This document shows positions 18,079-27,232 of a stretch of DNA of 46,534 bases, in pieces. The stretch lies in NCBI GenBank assembly GCA_003598085.1, contig QZKU01000091.1, forward strand, positions 1 to 46,534, read 5' to 3'. The notes beneath the pieces were generated by a model. The model did no database searches. It saw only the letters and a list, made by a program, of their open reading frames with translations, and was not told the origin of the DNA. A program made the position numbers and the translations under genes. Source of the DNA: Candidatus Abyssobacteria bacterium SURF_5 (GTDB lineage: Bacteria > Abyssobacteria > SURF-5). Every line of letters starts with the position of its first letter. Positions within the stretch are counted from its first letter, which is position 1.

Positions 18079-19433
18079 ACCTTCACCGATTTCCATCTGC
18101 CGGAGAGGAATCGCAGAAACAGCACGAACGCCTTTATGTAGTGGTCGGCGAGGATGATCAGCCACACCCAGGTGATGCTGAGGCCGAGCACGTGCGCCGC
18201 TAAGAACGCCAGCGGCAGGCGGATCAGAAACATCCCGATAAACGAGGAATACAACGGCCAGCGCGTGTCGGCGGCGCCGATCAGCGCGCCCGAGAGCGCG
18301 AAATGGATCGCCATCGCGGGCTGGCACAGCGCGAGCACGCGGACGAACAGTGCCGTATAATCGACCACACCGGCCTCATTCACGTAAATCAGAGCAGTCG
18401 GCTTCGCCGCCACGAACAGAATGATCCCGATTGCCGCCATCACCCACACCGCGAGACGAGTGCATTCCCATCCCTGTGAGGCCGCGGCGGAAGGCTCCTT
18501 CGCGCCGAGCGACTGCCCGACAAGCGCCGAGGCCGCCACCGAGAAACCGAAGCCCGGCATGAACGAGAGCGACATGATATTGACGCCGATCATGTATGCG
18601 GCGAGCGGACCGGTGCCATAGCCGGTGATTATCGTCATGTACCACAGGTAACCGAGTTGGATGAGGCCGTGCTCAACCGCCGAGGGCGACCCGATCCGGA
18701 GGATTCTGGCCATCAGATCGCGCTCCATCACGAGGAGCTTCCGCGGGAGGGAAAGCATCAGTTTTCCCGTGAGGGAGAGGTAAACGAAAGCGGCGGCCTC
18801 GAGCGTGAACGCTATGATGGAAGCGATTCCCGCTCCGAGCACCCCCAACTCCGGCATTCCGAGTTTCCCGAAGATCAGCCCGTAATTGAGGATCACATTC
18901 ACCACATTCGCGCCGACGCTCACGAAAAGCGGTGTCTTGGTGTCGCCGGCCCCCCGAAGAGCCGCCGCGAAGACAAGCGCGACCACGAGGAAAAGCGTTC
19001 CCGAAACGACAACTCGGAGATACGGAACGCCGACCGCCGTTACGACCGGATCGGCTCCGAACAATCGGAACAACGAGGCGCTTCCGACAAATGTCGGGAC
19101 GGTGACAACGGCGGCAAAAACAGTTGACAGCAGCAGCGAGTGCCCGAGAACCGCGTCGGCGCGTTCCTTCTCCTGCGCGCCAATGTGGCGCGCGACCAGC
19201 GCGATTGTGCCAGTTGTGACGGCAAGCGTCAGCGCCATCACCATGTTGAACATCTGCCCGCTCACGCCCACGGCCGCCACAGCCGCCGATCCCAGCCTTC
19301 CCACCATGATCATGTCGGCAATCCAGACGAATGTGAGCAGGAGATTGTTGAGGATGACCGGCCACGCGAGCGAGAAGATCTTCCTTCTCAGAGAGGGTGC
19401 CGCCGTTGGGACAGACACGGTGCCGGTGGTCAT
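18075..19433 (-). CDS. MATE family multidrug efflux transporter
   Basis: This is a Na+- or H+-coupled exporter of the multidrug and toxic compound extrusion family. It has 452 residues and twelve hydrophobic segments in two six-helix halves. Family marks include the N-terminal LAWPVILNNLLLTF, ADMIMVGRLGSAAVAAVG in helix 2 and MPGFGFSVAASALVGQSLGA at the start of the second half. The start ATG at 19433 overlaps the uvrC stop by four bases (ATGA), so the two are translationally coupled. Coupling of DNA repair with an exporter may reflect a shared response to genotoxic compounds (inference). The stop codon lies within a REP palindrome. Substrate is unknown. Confidence 0.93.
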   Translation of the reverse strand: MTTGTVSVPTAAPSLRRKIFSLAWPVILNNLLLTFVWIADMIMVGRLGSAAVAAVGVSGQMFNMVMALTLAVTTGTIALVARHIGAQEKERADAVLGHSLLLSTVFAAVVTVPTFVGSASLFRLFGADPVVTAVGVPYLRVVVSGTLFLVVALVFAAALRGAGDTKTPLFVSVGANVVNVILNYGLIFGKLGMPELGVLGAGIASIIAFTLEAAAFVYLSLTGKLMLSLPRKLLVMERDLMARILRIGSPSAVEHGLIQLGYLWYMTIITGYGTGPLAAYMIGVNIMSLSFMPGFGFSVAASALVGQSLGAKEPSAAASQGWECTRLAVWVMAAIGIILFVAAKPTALIYVNEAGVVDYTALFVRVLALCQPAMAIHFALSGALIGAADTRWPLYSSFIGMFLIRLPLAFLAAHVLGLSITWVWLIILADHYIKAFVLFLRFLSGRWKSVKV

Positions 19434-21337
19434 TGATCGGAGCCTGCGGCGGCGCTCTGTGTGGCGGAAAGCACGAGCTTTACTTCTCGGGCAAGCCGGA
19501 GCGGAATCCCTGCCGCCGCGGCGATTTCTTCTTCGGACGCCTCAGCGGTTTTGCGGACGCTGCCGAAATGATTGAGGAGCAGGGTCCGCCGCCGCGGCCC
19601 GATCCCTCTGACCTCATCGAGGATCGAGCGGGTATGCGCGCGCGCGCGGATTTTTTTGTGGTACGAGATTGCGAACCGGTGCGCCTCATCGCGGATATGC
19701 TGCACCAGGCGCAGAGCGGGCGAGCCCGGCCGCAAAATGATGGCGTCTTTGCGGTGGGGAATATATATCTTGTCGGCCTCCTTGGTAGCGACCCCGGCAT
19801 TGCGGCGATAGAGGATGCGCTCCTTGGCGATGCCGATTGCGTCCTGCTCGATGATCTGCAAATCGTCGAGGACGCTGAGAGCGACGTTCAGCTGGCCCTT
19901 GCCGCCGTCGACCACGATGAGCGAAGGCATCGGGCCCTCTTCGATCGCGCGGGACAGGCGGCGCGTGAGCACTTCGCGCATCATTGCGTAATCGTCGGCG
20001 CCCTCGACCGTGCGCACCTTGTAGCGGCGATAGTCGGACTTCTTCGGTTTGCCGTCCTCGAAGACGACCATCGAGCCGACCGCAAGCCGCCCGGAGATAT
20101 TCGAGATATCGAACGCCTCGATGCGCTCCGGTCGCTTGTGCAGCGAAAGCGCCTGCTGGAGTTTCTCGAGCACATCGACGGAGGCCATCTCCGCCCGCTG
20201 GTGTTCTTCATACACCGTTTTCGCGTTCATCTGCGCCATGTTCAACAGGTGCTTCTTATCGCCGCGCTGCGGGACTATCACCGATACGCGCTCGCCCTTC
20301 TTTTCGGAGAGCCACTGCTCGATGGCTTCGCTGTTCTCGGGCTCGACCGGGAGCACGACTTCCTTGGGCACGGTGTGCCCGCCCGAATAGAATTGGGTGA
20401 GCATCGAGCCGAGCGCCTCCTCGAACGGCGCCTTGATTTCCGAAAAATGATATGGCATGCTGCCGACGATCTTCCCGCCTCGCACCGCCAGCACAACGAC
20501 GCCGAGACTGCCGGTCTCAGTGAGACTGCCGGTCTCAGTGAGGCTTCCGGTCTCGCGGTGGACGCCGAAGAAGTCACGGTCGATCCGGTCGGATGCGGCA
20601 ACCTTCTGGCGCTCGATCGTTTTCTCGACCGCCTGGATCTGATCTCGGTAGCGGGCGGCCACCTCGAACTGCAGGGCATCCGACGCCTCCTGCATACGAG
20701 TCTGAAGCGTCTCGAGCAGCTCCTGGTTCTTTCCCTGCAGGAACGCGATCACATTCTGCACAAGCTGGGCGTAGGTTTTCTTGTCGACCTTGCCGCAGCA
20801 CGGTCCCATGCATTTGTTCATGCCGTGATAGATGCACGGGCGCTGGCGCCGCCCGAACGTCTCGTTAGAGCATTTGCGCAGCCCGAAGTAGTTATTGATG
20901 ACCCGGTACGTCTCGCGGGCGGCGTAGGCCGATGAATAGGGGCCGAAGTACATTGCGCCGTCGCGCTTGACCGTGCGCGTTATCAGGAGGCGCGGATACT
21001 CATCCTGCAGCGTAAGCTTGAGCCGGAGAAAACTCTTGTCGTCCTTCAGCCGGAGGTTGTACTTCGGCCTGTGTTCCTTGATCGCGCTGTCTTCCAGGAT
21101 GATGGCTTCCTTCTCGGTGTCGGTGACGATGACGTCGACATCGGCCACGTGCGCCGCCAGGAACGGCGACCACACGCGCCCATCGTCGCCCTTCTGGAAG
21201 TACGAGCGAACGCGCTTACGCAGGCTCTTCGCCTTGCCGACGTAGATCACTTTGCCCCGCTCGTTTTTCATCAGGTATACGCCGGGCTGGTCGGGGAAAT
21301 TCCTGATTTTTTCGTCTATTTGGGCTGATATTTTCAT
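19430..21337 (-). CDS. uvrC: Excinuclease ABC subunit C
   Basis: UvrC makes both incisions in nucleotide excision repair after UvrAB marks damage. The 635-residue protein has the GIY-YIG nuclease near the N-terminus (GVYLMKNERGKVIYVGKAKS) and a UVR UvrB-binding helix pair around residue 210. The RNase H-like nuclease is recognisable by EAFDISNISGRLAVGSMVVF, and a C-terminal helix-hairpin-helix pair by VRGIGPRRRTLLLNHFGSV. I chose the ATG at 21337, where the family N-terminus begins; its ribosome site is weak, and the upstream extension looks non-coding. Between the UVR and RNase H domains lies an unusual in-frame tandem repeat (TETGSL). The MATE gene follows with a 4-bp overlap. Confidence 0.97.
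   Translation of the reverse strand: MKISAQIDEKIRNFPDQPGVYLMKNERGKVIYVGKAKSLRKRVRSYFQKGDDGRVWSPFLAAHVADVDVIVTDTEKEAIILEDSAIKEHRPKYNLRLKDDKSFLRLKLTLQDEYPRLLITRTVKRDGAMYFGPYSSAYAARETYRVINNYFGLRKCSNETFGRRQRPCIYHGMNKCMGPCCGKVDKKTYAQLVQNVIAFLQGKNQELLETLQTRMQEASDALQFEVAARYRDQIQAVEKTIERQKVAASDRIDRDFFGVHRETGSLTETGSLTETGSLGVVVLAVRGGKIVGSMPYHFSEIKAPFEEALGSMLTQFYSGGHTVPKEVVLPVEPENSEAIEQWLSEKKGERVSVIVPQRGDKKHLLNMAQMNAKTVYEEHQRAEMASVDVLEKLQQALSLHKRPERIEAFDISNISGRLAVGSMVVFEDGKPKKSDYRRYKVRTVEGADDYAMMREVLTRRLSRAIEEGPMPSLIVVDGGKGQLNVALSVLDDLQIIEQDAIGIAKERILYRRNAGVATKEADKIYIPHRKDAIILRPGSPALRLVQHIRDEAHRFAISYHKKIRARAHTRSILDEVRGIGPRRRTLLLNHFGSVRKTAEASEEEIAAAAGIPLRLAREVKLVLSATQSAAAGSDQ
20504..20557. repeat. 18-bp tandem repeat (3 units) inside uvrC
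   Basis: The unit GAGACTGCCGGTCTCAGT occurs twice without mismatch at 20504-20521 and 20522-20539. A third, degenerate unit (five differences) is at 20540-20557. It encodes ETGSL-TETGSL-TETGSL just after the conserved DFFGVHR, where other UvrC proteins have only a short turn. The length is a multiple of three, so copy-number change would keep the frame. Confidence 0.9.
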
Positions 21338-21668
21338 GATAAAAACTCGCGAATATCTTTCTCTGTCCTCATTATACCCCATGGCAAAGACGACGGGCAA
21401 GCAAAGATTCGGCGCCTGGCGCTCATGTAACCCCTTTACAATCTGGATGTTGCAGGTATGAAGGCGAGTCCCGCTTCTATTCACGCAAGGGACGGGAAAA
21501 AGCCTGAAGGGTCTTCTCTGTCTAACCGCAAAGGCGCAGAGGCGGAAAGATATGGCGAGAAAAAAACGAATCTGTTCCTGATGATTGTGTTGTAGGGGCG
21601 GGTTTGAAACCCGCCACTACGGAGGTATGGATTACTGCGGCCGCCAATTGGTCGCGCTTCCGCCGCCG
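21338..21668. other. 331-bp gap between uvrC and citrate synthase, carrying repeats
   Basis: There is no gene here. It holds a family C repeat (ACCGCAAAGGCGCAGAGGCG, about 21524-21545) and REP family A copy 4 (21593-21621). The minus-strand uvrC promoter should lie here, but I see no convincing pair of boxes. Confidence 0.5.
21593..21621. repeat. REP family A, copy 4
   Basis: GTAGGGGCGGGTTTGAAACC followed by CGCCACTAC forms the same palindrome as the copy beside the RAYT start, with one change in the right arm. It lies 48 bp past the citrate synthase stop codon, a typical REP position. Confidence 0.85.
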
Positions 21669-22793
21669 CTATCGATTCTGGAGCGGGATGAGTTTCTCGT
21701 TCATGCGCCCCTTGTAATTGGAGATGGGCCGAATCAGCCGGTTATCTGCCTGCTGTTCGAGGATGTGAGCGGTCCAGCCTGCCATGCGGCTCATCGCGAA
21801 GATGGCGGTGTATAGATCGAGCGGGATGCCCATACAGTAATAGACAGATGCCGAATAGAAATCGACGTTAGGGTCCATTCCTTTCTCGTGGCGCATGATA
21901 TCTTCGATCCTGGTGAGCATGCTGTACCAGAGCGGGCCGCACCCGTGTTCGCTCATCCATTTGGAGTAGGCCTTCAGGATTTTCGCACGCGGGTCCATCG
22001 TCTTGTAGACCCTGTGGCCGATGCCCATGACTCTGCCCTTTTTTTCGAGGAGAGTCTGGATGTACTCGTCGACTTTTTCGAGGCTGCCGATTTCGAGCAG
22101 CATCTGCATGACGCGCATGTTAGCGCCGCCATGGAGCGGCCCTTTCAAGGTTCCAATCGCGGAGGTGGCCCCGCTGTAGATATCGGCGAGCGTGCTGACG
22201 GTCACGCGCGCGGCGAAGGTGGATGCATTCAGGTCATGATCGGCATGCAGCACCAGGCACACGTCGAGCACGCGGTTGAGCACCTGCATCATCTCTTGCC
22301 CTGCCAGCATATAGAGGAAATTTTCAGCAAGGCTCTTGTCTTTGAGCGGGGAGACGATCGGCAGGCCGTTCCGAACGCGATTGAAGGCGGCAATGATGGT
22401 CGGCGTCTTGGCCACGAGGCGCGCCGCCTTCCGCAGGTTCGCCTCGCGCGAGGCGTCTTCGGTCTCGGGATCGTGCAGCGCCAGTGCGCTCACGGCCGTG
22501 CGCAGGATGTCCATCGGATGTGCGTCGACCGGCGCCGCGGTGATAAAATCGATAATCGGCTGAGGCAGGTCCCGCTCGGCCGCAAGCTGCTTTTGGAAGG
22601 CCTCCAGCTCGTCCCGGTTCGGCAGCTTACCGTACCATAGAAGGTAAACGATTTCTTCGAAGCTGGCGCCGTCGGCCAGCTCATTTATGGGATAGCCCCG
22701 ATAGGCGAGTATCCCCCTGTTTCCATCTATGTAACAGATCTGAGAATCGGCAACGACGACGCCTTCGAGTCCTTTAACCGCAGTAGTGGTCAT
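21669..22793 (-). CDS. Citrate synthase (type II-like short form)
   Basis: This enzyme condenses oxaloacetate with acetyl-CoA (or, in 2-methylcitrate synthases, propionyl-CoA). The 374-residue length fits the short bacterial form. Catalytic blocks are visible: the substrate-binding HADHDLNAST (about 185), the catalytic His of GPLHGGAN (about 220), GIGHRVYKTMDPRA (about 260) and the catalytic Asp of NVDFYSASVYY (about 312). I chose ATG 22793 because GGGAGGAA lies just upstream; a six-residue longer form starts inside that site. It stands alone, with uvrC 331 bp downstream. Sequence inspection cannot separate citrate from 2-methylcitrate synthase; no prpB or prpD neighbour is present, which favours citrate synthase. 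Confidence 0.95.
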   Translation of the reverse strand: MTTTAVKGLEGVVVADSQICYIDGNRGILAYRGYPINELADGASFEEIVYLLWYGKLPNRDELEAFQKQLAAERDLPQPIIDFITAAPVDAHPMDILRTAVSALALHDPETEDASREANLRKAARLVAKTPTIIAAFNRVRNGLPIVSPLKDKSLAENFLYMLAGQEMMQVLNRVLDVCLVLHADHDLNASTFAARVTVSTLADIYSGATSAIGTLKGPLHGGANMRVMQMLLEIGSLEKVDEYIQTLLEKKGRVMGIGHRVYKTMDPRAKILKAYSKWMSEHGCGPLWYSMLTRIEDIMRHEKGMDPNVDFYSASVYYCMGIPLDLYTAIFAMSRMAGWTAHILEQQADNRLIRPISNYKGRMNEKLIPLQNR

Positions 22794-23196
22794 TGGTTCC
22801 TCCCATTTCATTCGAGCATGTTCCGGTTAACGAGGGACGCGAGCGTCTGGAGATATGAAGCTCTACCTTTCCCTTCGAACAATTTTGGCATTCAATTTGA
22901 TATCTGTAAAGGCCTTTTAGGCCTTTCCGGTATTGGGAGCAGGGTTTCTGGTGGGGACTTTGTAAAAAATCGGCGGCGGGAAAAGTTCACTATTCAAGGT
23001 GTTGCGCCATTCCGAGATGCCAAAAATCATGATCGGTGTGGCCGGGCATCGCACTGGACAGCGAATTTCGGCGGAGTGAGTGTCGGGAAAATTCCCTGTC
23101 CAGATCGACCGACCGGCAATACCCATTCGATACAACTTCATAGAGAGGAACGGTCTGCACCGCAGACTTAACGCAAGAAGGGATTATGCGGATCGG
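22794..23196. other. About 400-bp gap with no recognisable gene
   Basis: I examined both strands and see no reading frame with a ribosome site, no RNA gene and no strong hairpin. It may be decayed DNA or the upstream control region of citrate synthase. Confidence 0.4.
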
Positions 23197-23439
23197 TCAA
23201 AACTCGAGGTTGGCAAACGCGACTTCGAGACGCTCAGCCTGAAGCGCGATGGCCGGGGATGTGGTTGAGGCCGTGGGCAAATTCGGGAGGAAAAAAGGCA
23301 GGATAGGTTTCAAGATTGTGGCCGATCTACCAGAAGCAGTGGATTTACATGAATTCGCACCTAAGACGCCCGTGCAGCCAATCGCAAATGAACCAAAGAG
23401 CAGCGGATTGATCTTCTTTAGTGTAGCTTCGATGTTCAT
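23197..23439 (-). CDS. Small hypothetical protein coupled to the DUF748 gene
   Basis: This 80-residue reading frame starts with an ATG that overlaps the stop of the DUF748 gene (ATGA), the layout of a translationally coupled gene. Residues about 12-28 are hydrophobic (NPLLFGSFAIGCTGVLGANS), so it could be a small exported or membrane protein. No motif or family is recognised. The opposite strand also has an open frame of 67 residues over the same bases without a ribosome site. The stop-start overlap is the only real support, so this may be chance. Confidence 0.35.
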   Translation of the reverse strand: MNIEATLKKINPLLFGSFAIGCTGVLGANSCKSTASGRSATILKPILPFFLPNLPTASTTSPAIALQAERLEVAFANLEF

Positions 23440-26400
23440 CCGCCAAGCGTGAGATCGGCGCGCAACGCGGCGCCGTCGGATACCGGCCCCAGCTCCGGAT
23501 CGAGCAGGTAAAGCCTGTCGTTGGAGACGCCGTGCCGGTCGATCAGGTATCCCTTGATTCGATTCGCCCGCTCTTGCGCGAGAAGGCGAAGCTCGATTTC
23601 CTCGACCGGCGTGTTCTCGATCAGTCGATGGCGCGCTCTTTCAACCAATGTGTCGAGCGATCCCGATGATTTTCCCATTTCCCGGACCACTGCCCTGCTC
23701 TCGATGGATGTTTTCGATCTCAGGCCGAGCAAGCCTTGCACGTTGTCGACCAGCCCCTGCCCGGCATTCAGAATCCTTTCTCCGGCTCCGCGCGTTTGCT
23801 CCGGTGTCTGTGGGGAAAGGCCTCCAGCGTCGGCGGCTGATTCCTGCGGCGCCTCGAGCAGAGTTCTGGGGTTCTCGCCGAACGTTTCGATATAGGTCTG
23901 AAGGACAAGGCGGCTGTAATCTTCGTTGGAAAGCACAATTCCCTCGACGCCGTCAGGATGTTTTCGCTCTCCGTCCTCTTGCAGCTTGGTATTTTTCAGT
24001 TGGTTCGATAATTTTTGATCAGCCAGCACCATGCGGTCGTGTTCCGTATCCGCCTTTCCTTTGATCTCAAGCCGAAGCATGGGGCGCTTTGAGAGCGCCG
24101 CCGCGAGGGTATCGAGCTTTTCGATCTGGACGGGGCCAAGCTCCGGGCTTCCGAATTGAAACTCGATGAAACTCAGTTCTTCGCCGCTCCCCCCGACGAG
24201 CGCTCCAATCATTGCAAACGGAGAGGTAACCGCCTTCGCAAGGATATTCATCACGGCCTGAAAAATGATATGCCCATAGCTGAACTGCGGGTCGTTGAGG
24301 TCTCCACGAATGGAAATGTCCAGATCGATAACGCCATTGGAGTCCTTGAGCAATGCGATGGCCAGACCGATCGGCAGCTTTATCGCACTCGGGCTCTCCA
24401 CCCGTTCGCCCAGAGTGAGCTGGTCCAGAACGATCTTGTTCTCGCCGATAAGGACGTTCTGCGAGACTTTGTATTTCAGGTCCAGTGATAATTTGCCCTT
24501 CTCGATGGCGTAGCCCGCGAACTTGCCTGAATAGGGCGTGAAGCTGGTGAGCTCGATATTCTTGAACAGCAGCATCAGGTCGGTGTATACGTCTTCGCTC
24601 AACGGATTGATCTGGCCCTGGATGCTGACGGGCGCGTAAGCGTCGACCTTGCCCTCGAGCGAAACGTCGGCGCGCGCAAGAGCCTTTGACGAGAGCCCGC
24701 TGACTGTCCCCTTCAGGTCACGAATGCCGATTGAAAAATTCGGCGTGAGCGAGAGGTCCGAAAACCCGGCGGCCCCGCCATTGATGCTGATCTTCTTGAT
24801 CGCGATCGGCATCGGTTGCCGGTCTGGGCCCGGCTGATCGCCGGCGGGTTTCCCTTCAGTCTTGCGGGAAAACATGCTCGTGAGGTTCAATGAGCCGTCC
24901 GGCCAAATTATCACTCTAGTGTTGGGTTTTGTGGCGACGACCTCCGAAATCTTCAGGCTGTCGGGTTTGAGATCGAGGGAGAAATCTTTGAATGCAAGCG
25001 ATTGCCAGTTTAGAAAGTCGTCCGCGTACACCTGGCTCACTGCCTTGAAGTTGTCCAGAGAGATACCACCAACATAGCGGATCATCGGCCCGTTATCGCC
25101 GAGCGCGCGATATTTGGCTGCGCCTTCCAGATTCAATGCGCCGTCCAGGATGCTGAGATTGGCCGCGGATGCGACATAAGAGTTGAATGGATTCAGAGAT
25201 ATCTTTGAAAATTTGAGCGCAAGATCGGCGAACAGGGGATCAATGCCGGCCTGTCCCTCCCCTGCCATCGTTCCCGTCTCGTTTATCTTGAGGTCGAGCG
25301 CCATATCTATGCGCGTTCCCTTGCGGGTGCTGATGTTCTTCAGCAACGCCTCGATGGAATCCAGGTTTATGCGCACGGGTTTTTTGTGTGTGCGGTCCTC
25401 AAATGAAACGGCGTACTTGTACAGCGTGGTCTCGTTGATGGTTACCACCCAATCGTCCGCGGCGGCTTGTTCGGCCTTCGGCGCGGCTTTATCTGCCTTT
25501 GCGGAAGCCGACTCCTTCATGATCAGGTCGAGATAGTTGAACGTTCCCTCGGGCGTGAGCCACGTCACGAAGCGGCCGTCCGTGGATTTGACGGAAGAGA
25601 CGGTCACCTGTTTTTCCAAGACATCGATCTCGATGCCCGTCGCAGCGAACGCGGATATCGAAGTGAGCGGATCGGCGGCGCCTCTTTCCGCAAGCTTGAA
25701 GTTCTTGAGCGTAGCCCGGCCATTGAGCAACTTGATCCGGGATTCGCCTCCGCCGAGTTGCGCGTCGTATTGGCCGGCGACGCTGATCTCGCCGTCGGTT
25801 ATATCGAAATTCACCCGGTCCTGGAAGTATTCCCAGAGTTTCGGCGCCTGGATCGCGTTCAGATAGAAATTGCCCTGGGACCGCACGGGATTGACGGACA
25901 AGTTGCCCTCCCATCTGAAGGCTTCGCGCTCATGAGTGCTTGCGGTGAATGCATACGGGCTGTCACTGTCTTTCTGCGTACTGAAGTTCTCGAGTGAAAT
26001 CTGGATCGGGAAAAAGGTTCTCTCGAATGGCGTCGGGCGCGAGAGGTCCAGAAAGGCGATACGGCCCTCATCGACCGAGAGCCGGAAGATCAGCACCTGC
26101 GGCAGCTCGCCCTGTTCGTCCGATGGGGGCTCCGGCTGGTCGGAAGGCTTGAGGAGATCTGAAAAGTTGAGGGTTCCGTCAGGAAAAACCCTTACGCGCG
26201 TATCGGGTGCAATCAGACGGATTTCAGCAAACGTAAACGCCCTTCGGAAAAGAGAAGATGTCTGGAAATTGACATAGAGCTCGCCGAAGCCGGTGAACTG
26301 CTCTCCATCGAGGTCGTAAAGCTTGAAGCCGTTCGCGGTCAGCGACAAGGCAAACGGATTCAGCCGGAGCCGCTCGAGATACGCGTCTCTCCCTAGGGTC

Positions 26401-26546
26401 TTCTTGATGTTTGAAGTGAGGACCGACTTCACAATTAACGGTGCAATGAAAAATCCGAAGAGCGCATACAGGGAGACGAGCGAGAGTATCACGATAATGG
26501 ATTTTGCAGTTCGCGAAGATTTCACAAAGGAGGCGAGCGTATTCAT
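23436..26546 (-). CDS. DUF748 (AsmA-like) envelope protein, 1036 residues
   Basis: This is a large DUF748 family protein, distantly related to the AsmA/TamB/YhdP group that spans the periplasm and is implicated in lipid transport to the outer membrane. An N-terminal membrane anchor (about residues 15-38) is followed by a long beta-rich region with repeated DUF748 phrases such as RVFPDGTLNFSDLL and IIWPDGSLNLTSMF (two AsmA-like repeats). The last 70 residues (LLAQERANRIKGYLIDRHGV) resemble an OmpA-type C-terminal region that may contact peptidoglycan. The ATG at 26546 follows AAGGGAGA. It points to a diderm envelope. A possible small coupled gene follows. The lipid-transport role is inference from relatives. 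Confidence 0.88.
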   Translation of the reverse strand: MNTLASFVKSSRTAKSIIVILSLVSLYALFGFFIAPLIVKSVLTSNIKKTLGRDAYLERLRLNPFALSLTANGFKLYDLDGEQFTGFGELYVNFQTSSLFRRAFTFAEIRLIAPDTRVRVFPDGTLNFSDLLKPSDQPEPPSDEQGELPQVLIFRLSVDEGRIAFLDLSRPTPFERTFFPIQISLENFSTQKDSDSPYAFTASTHEREAFRWEGNLSVNPVRSQGNFYLNAIQAPKLWEYFQDRVNFDITDGEISVAGQYDAQLGGGESRIKLLNGRATLKNFKLAERGAADPLTSISAFAATGIEIDVLEKQVTVSSVKSTDGRFVTWLTPEGTFNYLDLIMKESASAKADKAAPKAEQAAADDWVVTINETTLYKYAVSFEDRTHKKPVRINLDSIEALLKNISTRKGTRIDMALDLKINETGTMAGEGQAGIDPLFADLALKFSKISLNPFNSYVASAANLSILDGALNLEGAAKYRALGDNGPMIRYVGGISLDNFKAVSQVYADDFLNWQSLAFKDFSLDLKPDSLKISEVVATKPNTRVIIWPDGSLNLTSMFSRKTEGKPAGDQPGPDRQPMPIAIKKISINGGAAGFSDLSLTPNFSIGIRDLKGTVSGLSSKALARADVSLEGKVDAYAPVSIQGQINPLSEDVYTDLMLLFKNIELTSFTPYSGKFAGYAIEKGKLSLDLKYKVSQNVLIGENKIVLDQLTLGERVESPSAIKLPIGLAIALLKDSNGVIDLDISIRGDLNDPQFSYGHIIFQAVMNILAKAVTSPFAMIGALVGGSGEELSFIEFQFGSPELGPVQIEKLDTLAAALSKRPMLRLEIKGKADTEHDRMVLADQKLSNQLKNTKLQEDGERKHPDGVEGIVLSNEDYSRLVLQTYIETFGENPRTLLEAPQESAADAGGLSPQTPEQTRGAGERILNAGQGLVDNVQGLLGLRSKTSIESRAVVREMGKSSGSLDTLVERARHRLIENTPVEEIELRLLAQERANRIKGYLIDRHGVSNDRLYLLDPELGPVSDGAALRADLTLGG

Positions 26547-26724
26547 GAAGGAATCTCCCTTCTGTCAGGTGGGACCCGCCGCCAGAGTCGCAAGGCAGCG
26601 TGCTGCTCGTATCGCAACGCCCTCGGCCGGCGTTCGATTCGGTATGAGACATCTCGGCTTTATCGGGTCTCCTGTGCCGCCGGGGCGCCGCGGCCTGCGC
26701 CGAAATCGTTTCAGTCAGCCCGCG

Positions 26725-26883
26725 TCATTTTTTTGCTATTACCCATATGGCATGGACAATGCCGGGAATGTACCCCATCAGGGTGAGGAGGATGTTGATC
26801 CAGAAGTGCATGCCGAATCCAACCTGCAGGAACACTCCAAGGGGCGGAAGCAAAATAGCGATGATGATTCGCACCAAATCCAT
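26725..26883 (-). CDS. Pmp3/YqaE family small membrane protein
   Basis: This 52-residue protein has two membrane segments (residues about 4-21 and 29-50) and the family signature. Its N-terminus MDLVRIIIAILLPPLGVFLQ and its end PGIVHAIWVIAKK match YqaE/Pmp3 proteins, which occur from bacteria to plants. They are linked to membrane potential, cation balance and stress, though the mechanism is not settled. A GGAGG lies 9 nt before the ATG at 26883. It lies between the DUF748 gene and the decayed nucleotidyltransferase, on the same strand, probably as a single-gene unit. Confidence 0.93.
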   Translation of the reverse strand: MDLVRIIIAILLPPLGVFLQVGFGMHFWINILLTLMGYIPGIVHAIWVIAKK

Positions 26884-27094
26884 GCCGTACCCTCCTGTTC
26901 GAACTCTTCAGCAGCAATTCCTACAAGGATGCGCCTGAAGACGGCCAAGAGCAATTACTTCGTAAGTAAAGAACCGCTTGCATCAAAGGACAAGATGCTG
27001 CTCCTATTGCTGGCGCAATATTATCAGAAAGCAACAATATCTTCAATCTTTAGACGGGTGCGTCGGGAAGGACGAAAGTTCCGGCGACGGCCGG

Positions 27095-27232
27095 TCATAT
27101 CGAGATAGCCCGTGGCTGGGGGTAGCCATGGTATCCAACCGCATAGCCGCCGACGATCAGATACTCAACGGCGTTGGAGTTCAGCAGTCTCAAAAAGTCT
27201 TTGAAGTCTGGATGTAACTCGATCTTTCCCAT
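27095..27232 (-). pseudogene. Truncated nucleotidyltransferase (AbiEii-like) remnant
   Basis: The 45-residue frame reads DFKDFLRLLNSNAVEYLIVG then GYAVGYHGYP, the conserved N-terminus of small nucleotidyltransferase-like proteins found in toxin-antitoxin and abortive-infection modules. In intact relatives this is followed by the metal-binding DxD region. Here the frame ends in a stop right after GYPQPRAISI and no continuation is found in any frame. The missing catalytic residues make it non-functional. It overlaps the 3' end of the 69-residue gene, as in intact modules. Confidence 0.75.

Noticed and set aside
22818-23171. 117-codon plus-strand frame upstream of the DUF748 region
   Set aside because: Low-complexity mix with no start site or recognisable motif; judged non-coding.
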